This document shows, in pieces, positions 22,956 to 32,963 of a stretch of DNA of 64,000 nucleotides. The number at the start of each line of letters is the position of its first letter. Positions within the stretch are counted from its first letter, which is position 1. The notes beneath the pieces were generated by a model. It made no database searches and was not told where the DNA came from. It worked only from the letters and a program-made list of their open reading frames with translations. The stretch is from Ophiocordyceps camponoti-saundersi (nom. inval.) (taxonomy: Eukaryota; Ascomycota; Sordariomycetes; Hypocreales; Ophiocordycipitaceae): positions 124,001 to 188,000 of the forward strand of contig PDHQ01000044.1 in the NCBI GenBank assembly GCA_003339415.1, written 5' to 3'. Position numbers and translations under genes: made by a program.

Positions 22956-24824
22956 ATGGACTGGACACGGTTCCACAACATCATCGCCGGCAAGCCCCGA
23001 GGTGCCGACACGACTCGCTCGGGTATAAGCCCGCAGACCGAGCAACCGCTTTGGCCAGTCCCCGTAGCAAGCTCGGCCGACGTCGACGACTGCGTGGCAG
23101 CGGCCAGGGAAGCGCAGCCATCGTGGTCGCGGCAGACGTACGAGAGTCGTGTCTTGTTGCTTGAACGCTTCGCTCAGCTTTACCTTGACCATGCGGCCGA
23201 TTTCTCCAAGCTGTTGGCTCGAGAGTGTGGAAGGACGGTGAGTCAAGTTTCGTCTTGTCTCTGCTATGGGTTTTAGATTAATGACGTGCTTGTTACTGTC
23301 AAGGTTGAGAACGCGGCTATAGAAGTCTCTTGGGCTGCTCAATGGCTTCGCTATCCGTGTTTGTCTTTCTAACCAAGATTCTCCCTCGATGGCTCTTCAT
23401 GAAATGGTCTCTGATTGGGGAGGAACAGCATCTTTTCTACTGCCGGAAGAACGTCTCGAGGACGAATCCAAGGTGGTTACGGTGAGACATGAGCCTCTGG
23501 GTGTCGTTGCCGCCATCTGTCCGTGGAATTGTGAGTTGCGATTGCCTCCACTCAAAGCATCTCTTCCCTTGAAGCTGACGAGCTCTTCATCATCATCAAG
23601 TTCCAATCATGCTCGGTAAGTTCTGACTTGATGTATCGCGAGTTACGCATCGCTGACCAGTTCACAAGCCATCGGCAAGATAGCGCCGGCCTTGGCCACG
23701 GGTAACTGCGTCATTCTGAAGCCATCGTATTCTTACATCCTTCCTCTACATGGACATTCTGTCTTCTTCAGTTCCTTCGCTGACCAACGAAAAAAACATG
23801 ACCAAAAGACCTTTCACCCCCTACACGGCCCTGAAGCTTGTCGAGCTTGCCCAACAAGTCTTTCCGTCGGCGGTGCTGCAAGCCTTGAGCGGAGATGAGC
23901 TTCTAGGTCCGATGCTGGTCCGTCATCCAGGAGTTGACAAGATCTCCTTCACCGGCTCTTCGGCTACAGGCAAGGAGATACTCAAGGCCGGCGCCGACCA
24001 GATGAAGCGCATCACGCTGGAAACGTATGAGTCCTCTTTCCCCCGTTCCTAAGCCCTCATATCTGCCCGGCAGTCTTACGAGGAGAATACAGGGCTGGAA
24101 ACAACGCGGCAGTGATCCTAGGCGACGTCGATCTGGAAAGCGTCTGTCCTCGAATCGCCGCCGGACTCTGGTTCAACGCGGGACAAGTCTGCATCGCGCC
24201 TCGAAGGCTATACATCTACCACGACATCTTCGACGACTTTGTGACTCGTCTGGCTTCAGCTACTGCAGACTTGACGCGTGATCTGACCGCCCGTATCGGC
24301 CCGGTTCAGAACCATCAACAGCTTCGACGGCTGACCGAAGCGCTGAACGCGGCTGCAGACGACCATGACTTTGTCTCGGGTGGACCGAGGAAGCAGCCTG
24401 ATGGTCTGTTTCTACAACCGACCATCTGTATAAAACCGCCGGCGGATTCTCGTCTGCTGCGGGAAGAGAACTTTGGTCAGTCTCGGGAAGAGGGAAACAG
24501 GCCGTATATACAAAGACTGACTAGACGCGCACATCTTTAGGACCTATTGTCTGCTGCGTTCCCTTTGAATCGATAGACGAGGCTGTTCGGCTGGCGAATG
24601 ACGTCGACTGCGGACTCGCTGCCAGCGTCTGGGCTGCTGATGCCGATGCCGCGGCCTCCGTCGCGTCTCGGCTCGAGGCTGGTAGCGTCTTTGTCAACGG
24701 GCCTTGTCGGCCTGATCCGTGTGTTCCATTCGGCGGTCACAAGCAGAGCGGACTGGGTGTCGAGTATGGGCTTGAGGGACTGCTTTCGTATTGCCAGTCC
24801 AAGGCTATTTACGTGTATAAATGA
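22956..24824 (+). CDS. fus7: Aldehyde dehydrogenase (FUS7 type), eight exons
   Basis: This NAD(P)-dependent aldehyde dehydrogenase of about 464 aa oxidises an aldehyde to an acid. Predicted exons are 22956-23237, 23304-23358, 23429-23530, 23601-23615, 23669-23726, 23809-24024, 24093-24475 and 24541-24824; their summed length is a multiple of three and the joins restore family motifs. Exon 4 is only 15 nt. Visible motifs are GVVAAICPWN (Rossmann entry), ILKPS, FTGSSATGKEI, the catalytic Glu in RITLET, the catalytic Cys in FNAGQVCIAPRR and PFGGHKQSG near the end. The usual LELGG reads LETAG across an exon join. Two introns use weak donors (GTTTGT at 23359, GTATTC at 23727), so exons 2-3 and 5-6 are the least certain. 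In Fusarium the corresponding gene (FUS7) was dispensable. It lies between the pump and the P450 on the same strand. Confidence 0.85.
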
Positions 24825-25025
24825 TGTTGGTCTTGTTTCCTCCCCCCCCTTTTTACGTATATCATCTCTTGTATGGCATATATATCTGCAGTCGACTGTA
24901 TATCCTCCTTGTTGCTCGTATAGATGACCGTATCTGACCGGGCTTACTCGGGCTTGAGCCCTTGTAAGTCGGTCGTCACCTGTCCCAAGTTAATATTGAA
25001 CGAATGCTCCATGTTCAACGTCGCT

Positions 25026-25120
25026 TCTTGGCGGATTTCTCTATGTAATGTCGGCGAATTCATTGGCCAACTGATTGTCGCCGACGTCCGTCGATCCGAA
25101 GGACGAGTTCTGCCTCTTCG

Positions 25121-25196
<76 letters not shown>

Positions 25197-25327
25197 ACCC
25201 CCCACCCCCCNNNNNNNTCTTGGCGGCTTTCTCTATGTAATGTCGGCGAATTCATTGGCCAACTGATTGTCGCCGTCGTTCTTTTTTCCGTTGGTCGAGT
25301 TTTCCCTCTTCCCCCCCCCCCCCCCCC
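25026..25327. repeat. Near-duplicate ~100-bp segments flanking poly-C and N gap
   Basis: Segment 1 (from 25026) and segment 2 (from 25218) begin identically, with one mismatch in the first 58 bases. They then diverge mainly by substitutions toward T and C until each runs into poly-C. The first C run is 76 bases (25121-25196), followed by A-interrupted Cs and seven Ns (25211-25217). The second C run is 17 bases (25311-25327). The segments keep the same length and spacing to poly-C. This looks like one locus read twice with falling base quality near a homopolymer, not a biological tandem duplication. Confidence 0.7.
25051..25084. promoter_or_regulatory. Paired TCGGCGA / TCGCCGA elements, P450 promoter
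   Basis: TCGGCGA (25051-25057) and its reverse complement TCGCCGA (25078-25084) lie 27 bases apart. In the second segment the first element recurs (25243-25249) while the second is altered. The distance to the start codon cannot be trusted because of the gap. Confidence 0.45.
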
Positions 25328-25363
25328 TTCAATCCCTTGCTTCAACCTATCGTAGACTCCGTC

Positions 25364-27024
25364 ATGGCCTCCAACAGCTCGCAGACGATAACCCCGGCTC
25401 CGGCTGGGACTGTGTTGGACAAGTCCATCGTGACCAGCCTCATCCTCACCATTGCTGCCACCGTCGTCCTTGTACCGAAACTGATCGAGGTAGGTCTCTC
25501 GACACTTGTTCACCATGGAATCGTTCATGACTCACGATGCTGCAGGTCTTCCGAAATGCTCTCTCCCCGCTATCTTCCATCCCCGGCCCGCTGCTCAACA
25601 AGCTCAGCTCGTGGCCACTGACCATGGCAACGCTTAGAGGCACCAGGTCAGTGTCTCAGTCTCCCTCCCTCTTGCAACTCAAGTTGAAGCTCAAGATCAG
25701 TCACCACTTCGCTCGACAACTACACGAACGCTACGGACCGATAGTAGTGATGGCGCCGGGCATCATCTCCGTGGCCGATTCGGACGAGATCCGACGCATC
25801 ATCCGGACCCAAGACTGGCCCAAGTCCGAAGCCATCTACGGCAACTTCCGACAAGACCCTTCTCGGCCGACGCTGTTGGCCTATACGGATAAGAAGGCCT
25901 ATTCTCGGCGCAAGCGACTCATGTCCACCATGTTCGGCCTCCGGAGCATCCGGGCCATGGAGCCCCTTATGCGGCGGTGCGTCGCCGTGGCCGAACAGCG
26001 GCTGACACGGGCTTGTGAAGACGACGACTCTGGAGCGGTCGTCGTTGATATGCTCCAGCTCATTCACGGACTGGCCATCGACATCATTGGTATCACTACC
26101 TTTGGCCGTAGCCTCGGCGTCGTCGAGAAGGGCAGCCATCCTCTTCCGACGCGTCTCAAGCAGGGCCTCAAGATAGCAGGCTGGATGCAGCTGATGCCGT
26201 GCATTCGCCGGCTTCCGCTGCTGCCTACTCGCGACCCGTACATAGAACGCTTCACGCGAGATACGGTCGAGGAACGACGACAGCTTCAGAGCCATGAGCC
26301 GGCATCGGATCTCCTACAGGGCCTCGTAGAAGCCAGTGACGATAGTCCCGGGTCTGAGTTCCGCACGTCGGACGTCCAGGATGAGAGCGTCGTGCTTCTG
26401 ACGGCCGGCAGCGAGACGACGGCCAACGCCGAGCTCTTTACCCTGCTCCTCTTAACCCGTCATCCGGCCGCTCTCCGCCGGCTATACGGCGAAGTAGACG
26501 CTTGGTATCCGCCGGAAGAGCCGGAGCGTCAGACCGACTGCAGTTACTCGCAGGCCGGCATGGTCTACCTACAGTCCTGCATCGACGAGGCCATGCGTCT
26601 GGTGCCCGGCCAAGCAACCGGCAGCCCCCGAGAAGCGATCCGAGACGAGACGGTGCTCGGCTTCCGCGTGCCTCGGGGCACCACCGTCTTCCCCAACACC
26701 CAAGAGGCTCACCTCGATGCTCGAACCTGGGACCGGCCGGACAGTTTCGATCCTGAACGCTGGCTCTCGTCCAACGGCGCCGACTCTTCGCGTCCCTTCT
26801 GGCCCTTTTCTGCCGGTAGCCGCGTCTGCATCGGCAAGCATTTCGCTCTGCAGGAGATGCATCTGACGCTCGTCAGCCTCCTTCGTCGATTCCACTTTGA
26901 GCATGTGCCGGGTCAGGATGAGGAGACTGTGTTTCGCGTTGCACAGCAGCTTGCTGTTGATTCCTACTGGATGAGGGTCAGGCTTAGGAAGGCTAGCGAC
27001 GGCTTGCATGGGACGGTAGTTTAG
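25364..27024 (+). CDS. fus8: Cytochrome P450 monooxygenase (FUS8 type)
   Basis: This is a membrane-anchored P450, probably in the ER. Exons are 25364-25489, 25546-25646 and 25701-27024, giving 516 aa. The second intron (25647-25700, GTCAGT..TCAG) is 54 nt and in frame without stops, so a 534-aa form is possible if it is retained. The N-terminal helix is TSLILTIAATVVLVP. Other marks are the I-helix AGSETT, the ExxR helix (DEAMRLVPG) and the heme loop FSAGSRVCIGKHFAL. In fusarin C biosynthesis Fus8 is reported to oxidise the C-20 methyl stepwise to a carboxylic acid and to install the C13-C14 epoxide; the same role is inferred here. The gene lies between the ALDH and methyltransferase genes on the same strand. 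Confidence 0.88.
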
Positions 27025-27286
27025 GCATAGTCTCTGCTTCATACGACGGTTATGGCCTCCTGCATACGCCGGATATAGCCTCATGCATGCCATGCTCAGC
27101 ACCCTTGTACACGTATATGAAGCGTTGGAGAAGTCGCCGAAATCACCGACAAGGCTATCGATCTTCTTCTTCTTCTTCTTCCTCGTCTGCAGCGCTGGCA
27201 GTCATCTAGGTTGTTGTGAAACTGCATATATACTGCCGTATATCCCTATATTCGTCTACTCTTACACCACCATTAACCGGCTCACC
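27025..27286. promoter_or_regulatory. Methyltransferase promoter with AAGTCGCCGA element
   Basis: AAGTCGCCGA at 27131-27140 is the exact reverse complement of the TCGGCGACTT seen in the PKS-NRPS/hydrolase and MFS promoters, about 147 bp before the methyltransferase start. A TTC microsatellite (about 27166-27181) follows. Confidence 0.5.
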
Positions 27287-28409
27287 ATGGCTTCCATCCT
27301 ATTGAATACCGCCGTCTCTCCCGCTCTCGACGATGCCATCAACGTCAATGACGTACCCATGCGAGGGGGCGACGACTCCTACAGCTCTCACGCAGAGCTT
27401 CAGCGCGAGGCCGCTCTCCAAACCTTTCCCCTGTTGCGGAGAGCGACGGAGATGGCGCAAAAGACATCTGATAGACTCACCGTGATCGAATACGGCTCTT
27501 CTCACGGCAATAACACGTATGTAGTTTCTCGTGTCGAACCTTGTCGTCTTGACCCTAAAGCCCGGCAGAATCGAACCCCTTGAAGCCATACTTCCCCTAA
27601 CCCGGGCCTCGGAGGTCATGGTCCTTCTGAGCGACAGGCCTCAAAACGACTTCAACACGCTGACCAACACCATCAGCGCCTGGGTCGAGACTCGCAACTC
27701 GCTCTTCCTAGCCATGGTGCCCCGTAGCTTCTACCGCCAAGTGGTGCCGGCCCGCTCCGTCGACGTGGGCTTCTCCTTGTCTTCCCTGCACCACTTGGAT
27801 CGGCTTCCGGAGAATATGGACTTGCTCTCGGCTCAAGCCCATCAGGATTTCTGCCTGTTCCTCCGCCTACGAGCTGCCGAGTTCGTCACCGGCGGCTCGC
27901 TGGTCATATCTATGGTAGGCCGGTCTTCTTCGGGAAGGGAGAACTGTTCCGGGCCGATTGAGTCCTGTCGTCGGGCCATGAGACAGATGGTTGAAGCCGG
28001 TGTCCTTCCGGAGTCTGTCGCCGTCGCCTTCCGTATTCCGACTTACGCCCGTAGCGTGAACGAGATGCGCTCCTCTCTGCAAGAGATGAGCGACGATTGG
28101 GAGACGGTCGAGCTACGGGAGGAAGACGTCTATCACCCTGCTACGACGGACTTCAGAAGGCATCGTGGACAAGGTGAGGAGGTCAGTCGCCAATATGCTC
28201 ATGTCATTATCGAATGGCTCATGGCCATTTGCGCCGGCTACTTCCTCAAGGCCGTCCAAGTTGGCCTCCCCGGACCGGAGTACTCTGACGCCGCGGCAGA
28301 GAGGCTACTGAACGAATGGATACTGCGGACGAAGCAGCTGTACCAGGAACATCATCTAGACGAGCCCGTCTATTTCTGCTATTTCCATGCCTTGCTGCGA
28401 CGCAACTAG
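27287..28409 (+). CDS. fus9: SABATH-type carboxyl methyltransferase (FUS9 type)
   Basis: This SAM-dependent O-methyltransferase has 356 aa. Exons are 27287-27516 and 27569-28409, with a 52-nt intron (GTATGT..CAG). The protein has the SAM-binding start of the salicylate/jasmonate-type family (LTVIEYGSSHGNN), then MVLLSDRPQNDFNTL, the conserved VGFSLSSLHHLDRLPE segment and a GSLVISMVGR strand. In fusarin C formation Fus9 methylates the C-20 carboxyl made by Fus8. Placing it next to the P450 supports the same two-step oxidation and esterification. It is the rightmost gene with the cluster promoter element, so I take its end as the right border of the cluster. Confidence 0.88.
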
Positions 28410-29621
28410 GTTAGCTGCCTGTAACGCAGAGGGCAGCCCTATGCGCGCGGCTGCGTAGGGACAAGGGTTTTTTACCGCCAGTTAACTGTTCAAGGGCACG
28501 ATGAAGTAGCTGCTCCCCACTTGCAACTCGATGGCTGGAATGGGATTCCCTCCAAAGCCGGCAACTTTGTGAGGCTGAAGCTATATCCGAGTTATACGGC
28601 TTTGAGTTGGAAGTGGCTACAGTTGTGTGTGTTTACAAGCTGCCTGTTCGAACTTGGCTTCGTCTCTTCACACCGGTTTCGTTTATATAAGTGTGAATAG
28701 GAACTGGATCTTTGTCAGTCTAGATTCATCTTGCAACCTGCTTTCAGGCTGATTCAAAAGTAGTTGAACGGTTGCGCTAATATAGCGGCGTGAAGCAGCT
28801 CGTCCTTGTATTCTACTCGGATGTATCCGTACGGATGGTGGCGGCCTGTAGAGGCAGGCGCCGACGAGCCTGATTGGGGTTTAAATTGGCACCCGCAGGC
28901 CGGGTCAGACTTATCGTGGACATCATCTTTTTATCCCCCTTTTTAGGGCCTACAAAATTGACTCTCTTCTGGCCGACGCATCTGCTATCCTATTCATCTA
29001 CGGAATAGCGCGGTTATCAGTGTCTTGATCCAAGACTTGCAGCTCAAGTCATCAGTGCCGAGCGGCAGTGACATGTTTCACTGTCGCAGATGAGATGCAG
29101 AAACCCTATAAGGGAATGACCTTGTCACATTCTGTGCATGCGGCGTGAAACATACTTTAGCCATTTCCGGATCTTTGAATCCGGCAGTCCATTAGTTTCC
29201 GTATAGGTGGTAGTGGTAACGATGCCTCTCTCTCTCTCTCTCTCTTCCGCTGTCAACCCTTGTCCAGCTTCAAAGCATCTCCCTCCCCCCTCTCCAGTTT
29301 GGAAACACATCTCAAGTTGAATGAAGCAAGACGAAGAGATGAATCTATAAGAGACGGGAGTTGAATAAAATCACCGTAACTACCTAGACGGTAGAGACGG
29401 TTGTACCCATTGTTAGAAGGACCTCTTTGAGACATTCACTTAAACCAACTCGACTGTTGGCCAGCAAGCTTTTAAACTCTCAGCACTTACACACTTGCAC
29501 CAAGGCGGAAAAAGGGGCCAAAGCAAGAGTTGCCTTGCCCACTTAGAACCATGTAAATACAGCAAAGAAAGGTCGGCAAGGACTTGCATCCCTCAACGTC
29601 TCTTATCTCTACCAAAGCACA
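28410..29621. other. Intergenic, right border of fusarin-like cluster
   Basis: This 1.2-kb stretch has no supported gene and no TCGGCGA element. A TC microsatellite lies at about 29227-29245. It separates the cluster from the next P450. Confidence 0.5.
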
Positions 29622-30995
29622 ATGTCGCAGCCGATCCCGCAGCCTGCTGGCGTGCCCATCCTGGGCAACGTCCTGGACATCAACCCCAACCAGATGTGGC
29701 ACTCGCTCAAGGCCTTGGCTCAACAACACGGCGAAATCTTCAAAATCTCCGTCTTCGGTCACACCGTCGTCTTCATTGCCAGCGTCGAGTTGGCCGGTGA
29801 AGTCTGCGATGAGAAGCGGTTCCGCAAACACGTCGGCGGCCCTATGGTCGAGGTCCGAGCCGCCATCAACGATGCCCTCTTCACGGCCTATCACTACGAG
29901 AACATCTGGGGCATCGCTCATAGGATCTTGGCTCCTTCGCTGCAGCCCAAGGCCGTCGCTCGCCTCTTCTCCGGCATGAATGACATGACGGGCGAGCTGG
30001 TGGATCAGTGGAAGAGAAGCAGCCTTCCCATCAGGCCCTTTGACGGCCTGGGCAGGCTGACTTGCGAGATCATCCACAAGACCCTCTTCGGCCAGCGGCT
30101 CAACGGCCTCGACGGTCCGGAGCCGCCGTTGATTCAGGCCATGAAGGACTTCTTCGCCGAAACGGTTCTGCGTCCTACGCGGCCGCGGCTCGTGAACTGG
30201 TGGTGGCACGGGAACAAGCATGAGGCGAATATCAACACGATGCGTCAGTACGGTGCCGCTGCCTTGAACTGGGGCAAGGATCACCCGCAAGAGCGCGAGG
30301 AATTCATGACGGCCGTCATCGCCGGCAAGGATCCCGAGACCGGCAAAGGTCTCACCGACACCCAAGCAATCGACAACATCGTCTCGAAGCAGAGTGCCGG
30401 CTCTACGGCACCTTGTTTGCTCACGGCCACGCTCGTCTATCTTCTCAAGAACCCGGAAACGCTGGCCAAGGCGCGGGAAGAGATTGATTCCGTCATTGGC
30501 CAGGGGGAGTTTGAGCACGCTCACATCGCCCAGCTCAAGTACCTCGAAGGCGTCTTCCGCGAGTCGCTGCGTATGGCTTCACCGGCGCCGGCGTTCAACG
30601 TCGAGCCGCTGGACAGCGATGACAAGAGCCCTATCCTGCTGGCCGGTGGCAAATACGAGATTGCTCATAACCAGCCCATGATTATTGTCCTGTCCGAGGT
30701 CAACCACGACCCGGCAGTCTTCGAGGATCCGTATACCTTTAAGCCGGAACGGATGATGGGTCAGTCCTATGCTAAGCTCCCGGAAGGTGCCAAGAAGTGG
30801 TTCGGAAGCGGGCAGAGACGGTGCCTGGGCATTCACTATGCTACGCAGATGTGCATGGTCATCTTGGTTCGGTTGCTGCGGGATCTGGACTTTGAGATGA
30901 CGGACCCGGCGTATGAGCCGGATATGCAGGGCTTCTTGAATGTCCACCCTGTAGGCTTTACTGTTCAGGCGAAGGCGAGGGCGACGAGGAAGTGA
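29622..30995 (+). CDS. CYP505-like P450 heme domain without reductase
   Basis: This intronless 457-aa P450 resembles the heme half of the self-sufficient P450foxy/BM3 (CYP505) family. Signs are the PQPAGVPILGNVLDINP start, GEIFKISVFGH, CDEKRFRKHVG, LFTAYHYENIWGIAHRILAPS, the ExxR helix FRESLR and the heme loop FGSGQRRCLGIHYA. There is no N-terminal membrane helix. The fused FMN/FAD reductase normal in CYP505 is absent: the frame ends at 30995 and no reductase follows. The I-helix, normally AGHETT, reads SAGSTAP, so the conserved acid/Thr pair is changed and oxygen activation may be affected. Reductase-free relatives exist in fungi (CYP540, from memory). It might hydroxylate fatty acids with a separate reductase. 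It has no cluster promoter element, so I treat it as outside the fusarin-like cluster. Confidence 0.85.
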   Translation: MSQPIPQPAGVPILGNVLDINPNQMWHSLKALAQQHGEIFKISVFGHTVVFIASVELAGEVCDEKRFRKHVGGPMVEVRAAINDALFTAYHYENIWGIAHRILAPSLQPKAVARLFSGMNDMTGELVDQWKRSSLPIRPFDGLGRLTCEIIHKTLFGQRLNGLDGPEPPLIQAMKDFFAETVLRPTRPRLVNWWWHGNKHEANINTMRQYGAAALNWGKDHPQEREEFMTAVIAGKDPETGKGLTDTQAIDNIVSKQSAGSTAPCLLTATLVYLLKNPETLAKAREEIDSVIGQGEFEHAHIAQLKYLEGVFRESLRMASPAPAFNVEPLDSDDKSPILLAGGKYEIAHNQPMIIVLSEVNHDPAVFEDPYTFKPERMMGQSYAKLPEGAKKWFGSGQRRCLGIHYATQMCMVILVRLLRDLDFEMTDPAYEPDMQGFLNVHPVGFTVQAKARATRK

Positions 30996-31948
30996 GTAGT
31001 GGACGTAGTATGTATGGATATAGGCTTTTGCTCTTGGACTTGCGGAGTAGAGAGCCTTGATCTTCCAAGACATTAGGAAGGGAAATATATGAAATCACAT
31101 ACTCTCAAGCCCTTTCGGATGCTCGCTGATCATCTTGTGAACTGTACAGCTTCACGAGATTTTAAGTGAATAGTAAATCTAACCAATCTTGACCCGTCAA
31201 AGGGTGAATGGATACCGTTTCGATGGACGTACGTATGTCCCGGAGTCGCCCGCAAACTGAATAGGTAGGTAGGTTGAAGCGGAAGTGTCAAAGCACTTCA
31301 ACAGCACAGACATTCCCACGCCCCAAGTTAAGCCTGAGACTTACTGCTAAAGTCCCCCGTGGGAAAAAAGGAAGAGCAATAAGGGGATGGAACTAAGACA
31401 TTCCCCCCAGGCCTTGTCAGTCAGTGTCGGTTCCGAACAAGGAACAATCACGCAGTCGGAATCAAAACGCCGTAAAAGGATTGAATCACAGCTGAAAAAG
31501 CGAGTGATAGTCGATGGTGAGTTTAGACCGTGAAATCTTAGCATCTTTAACTACCTACCTCTGTCTAAACCATGCATGCTTCAAGCCTGGTGTTGGCTTG
31601 CTTGGTGATGGTCGAGCTTATAAGTGGATCAGAGGCTTGCGACGAATGCATGTCTTACTCTGATTAGACTCGTTCTGTAACGCTCTGGCATGCCGGAAGC
31701 AGACGTTCCTTGACCTGTGAAAGATCCATACCGAAAGCAGTTGTTAAGAAAACGCATCGACCCTCTTCTCGCTTCTCCCCTTCTCTCTATTCCCGTCTGT
31801 GATAATAGCGCAGCTTCCGGTCGTCGACGCCGACGAGACGTTTATAAAGACAGCCATGTTAGCGTGATAGTAATCCCTTCCAGCTCGTCGTTTCCATCGT
31901 CGTTGTCGTCGTCGTCGTCATCGTCGTCGACTGTCCTCGCGCTCCACG
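30996..31948. other. Intergenic and 5' leader of the lipase gene
   Basis: No gene is supported. A TCG/TCA trinucleotide repeat (about 31883-31930) lies just before the lipase start and is probably in its 5' leader. Confidence 0.4.
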
Positions 31949-32926
31949 ATGCCAAAGCTTCGGTATGGCTTCCCTCCGGAAGCTTTCGAGCCCTCTCGTC
32001 TTCCCGACATCAACACGGAATGGGTTCACCCCGATGACTTCAAGGCTTTTGCCAAGGCGTTGGCTGAACCTGATTACCTTCCGGCCCCATCTCACGACGA
32101 GGAGTCGCCGCCAACGCTGAAGCAGCCTCAGCCGTCCAACAGGCCGGCCATCAACACGTCAGCCATCACCAAGCGCTTCTCCGTCGCCGTCCACAACTTT
32201 ACAGATGACGCCTCTGCCGTGGCCGCCGCCGCTAGGGCTGCCACTGGATCGGATCCCCAGCCGCCGATGCAGTCTGGGCTGGTCAACACCAACAAGTCCT
32301 TTTCCAAGGCCAAGGACGAGTCCAAGACGTACCGCAAGGACAAGTTCAACGGAAAATGCGGTGTCAACGACAACACGCGATCCAAGGACGAGACGGGCGA
32401 GGGTATCATCTATCAAATCACCAAATGGCCACTGCTCTTCTACACCCTCGCCTGGCTGACGGGCTTGAGCATCTGCTACTTCATCACGAGAACTTACATC
32501 AAAGCCTACGAGGCCTTCGTCCTGCGCGGCAACCAGAGGAAGCTTCGCAAGAACATGCGAAGGACCTCAAACTACCGTGAATGGGTCTCCGCCGCCAAGG
32601 AACTCGACTGTTACCTGGGAGGCCAGAGCTGGAGAGAGGAGAACACGTTTGCCTATTACAACTGGAAGACGGTCAAGAGGGTTTGGGATCAGATGCGTGA
32701 TCTCCGCACTCATGCCGAGCACTACGAATCTACCGGACAGACGGCCAAGGAGGCAAAGGTTGCTCAGGAGCTCAAGGCTCTGGTAGAGGCTTGCGTCAAG
32801 TACAACTTTGTCGGCGTCGATAACCCGAGGCTGTACAGCCACACGTATTACGGCACGAAGAACCTGGTTCAGAACTTTATCGATGAAGGTGAGAGAGAGA
32901 GAGAACCCTCGTGACAACTTCTAGGG

Positions 32927-32963
<37 letters not shown>

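Larger units (their letters stand above)
24825..25363. other. P450 promoter with assembly gap
   Basis: No gene is present. The stretch contains the duplicated segments, poly-C and Ns described separately, and TCGGCGA elements. Proline- and glycine-repeat frames here are artefacts of the C homopolymer. Confidence 0.6.

Noticed and set aside
25075..25355. Poly-Pro and poly-Gly frames
   Set aside because: They are translations of the C homopolymer and run through Ns.
29487..30524. 345-aa minus-strand frame
   Set aside because: Opposite-strand shadow of the CYP505-like P450.
29622..30995. P450 as a member of the fusarin-like cluster
   Set aside because: It is 1.2 kb beyond the methyltransferase, has no TCGGCGA promoter element and is not of the Fus8 type.
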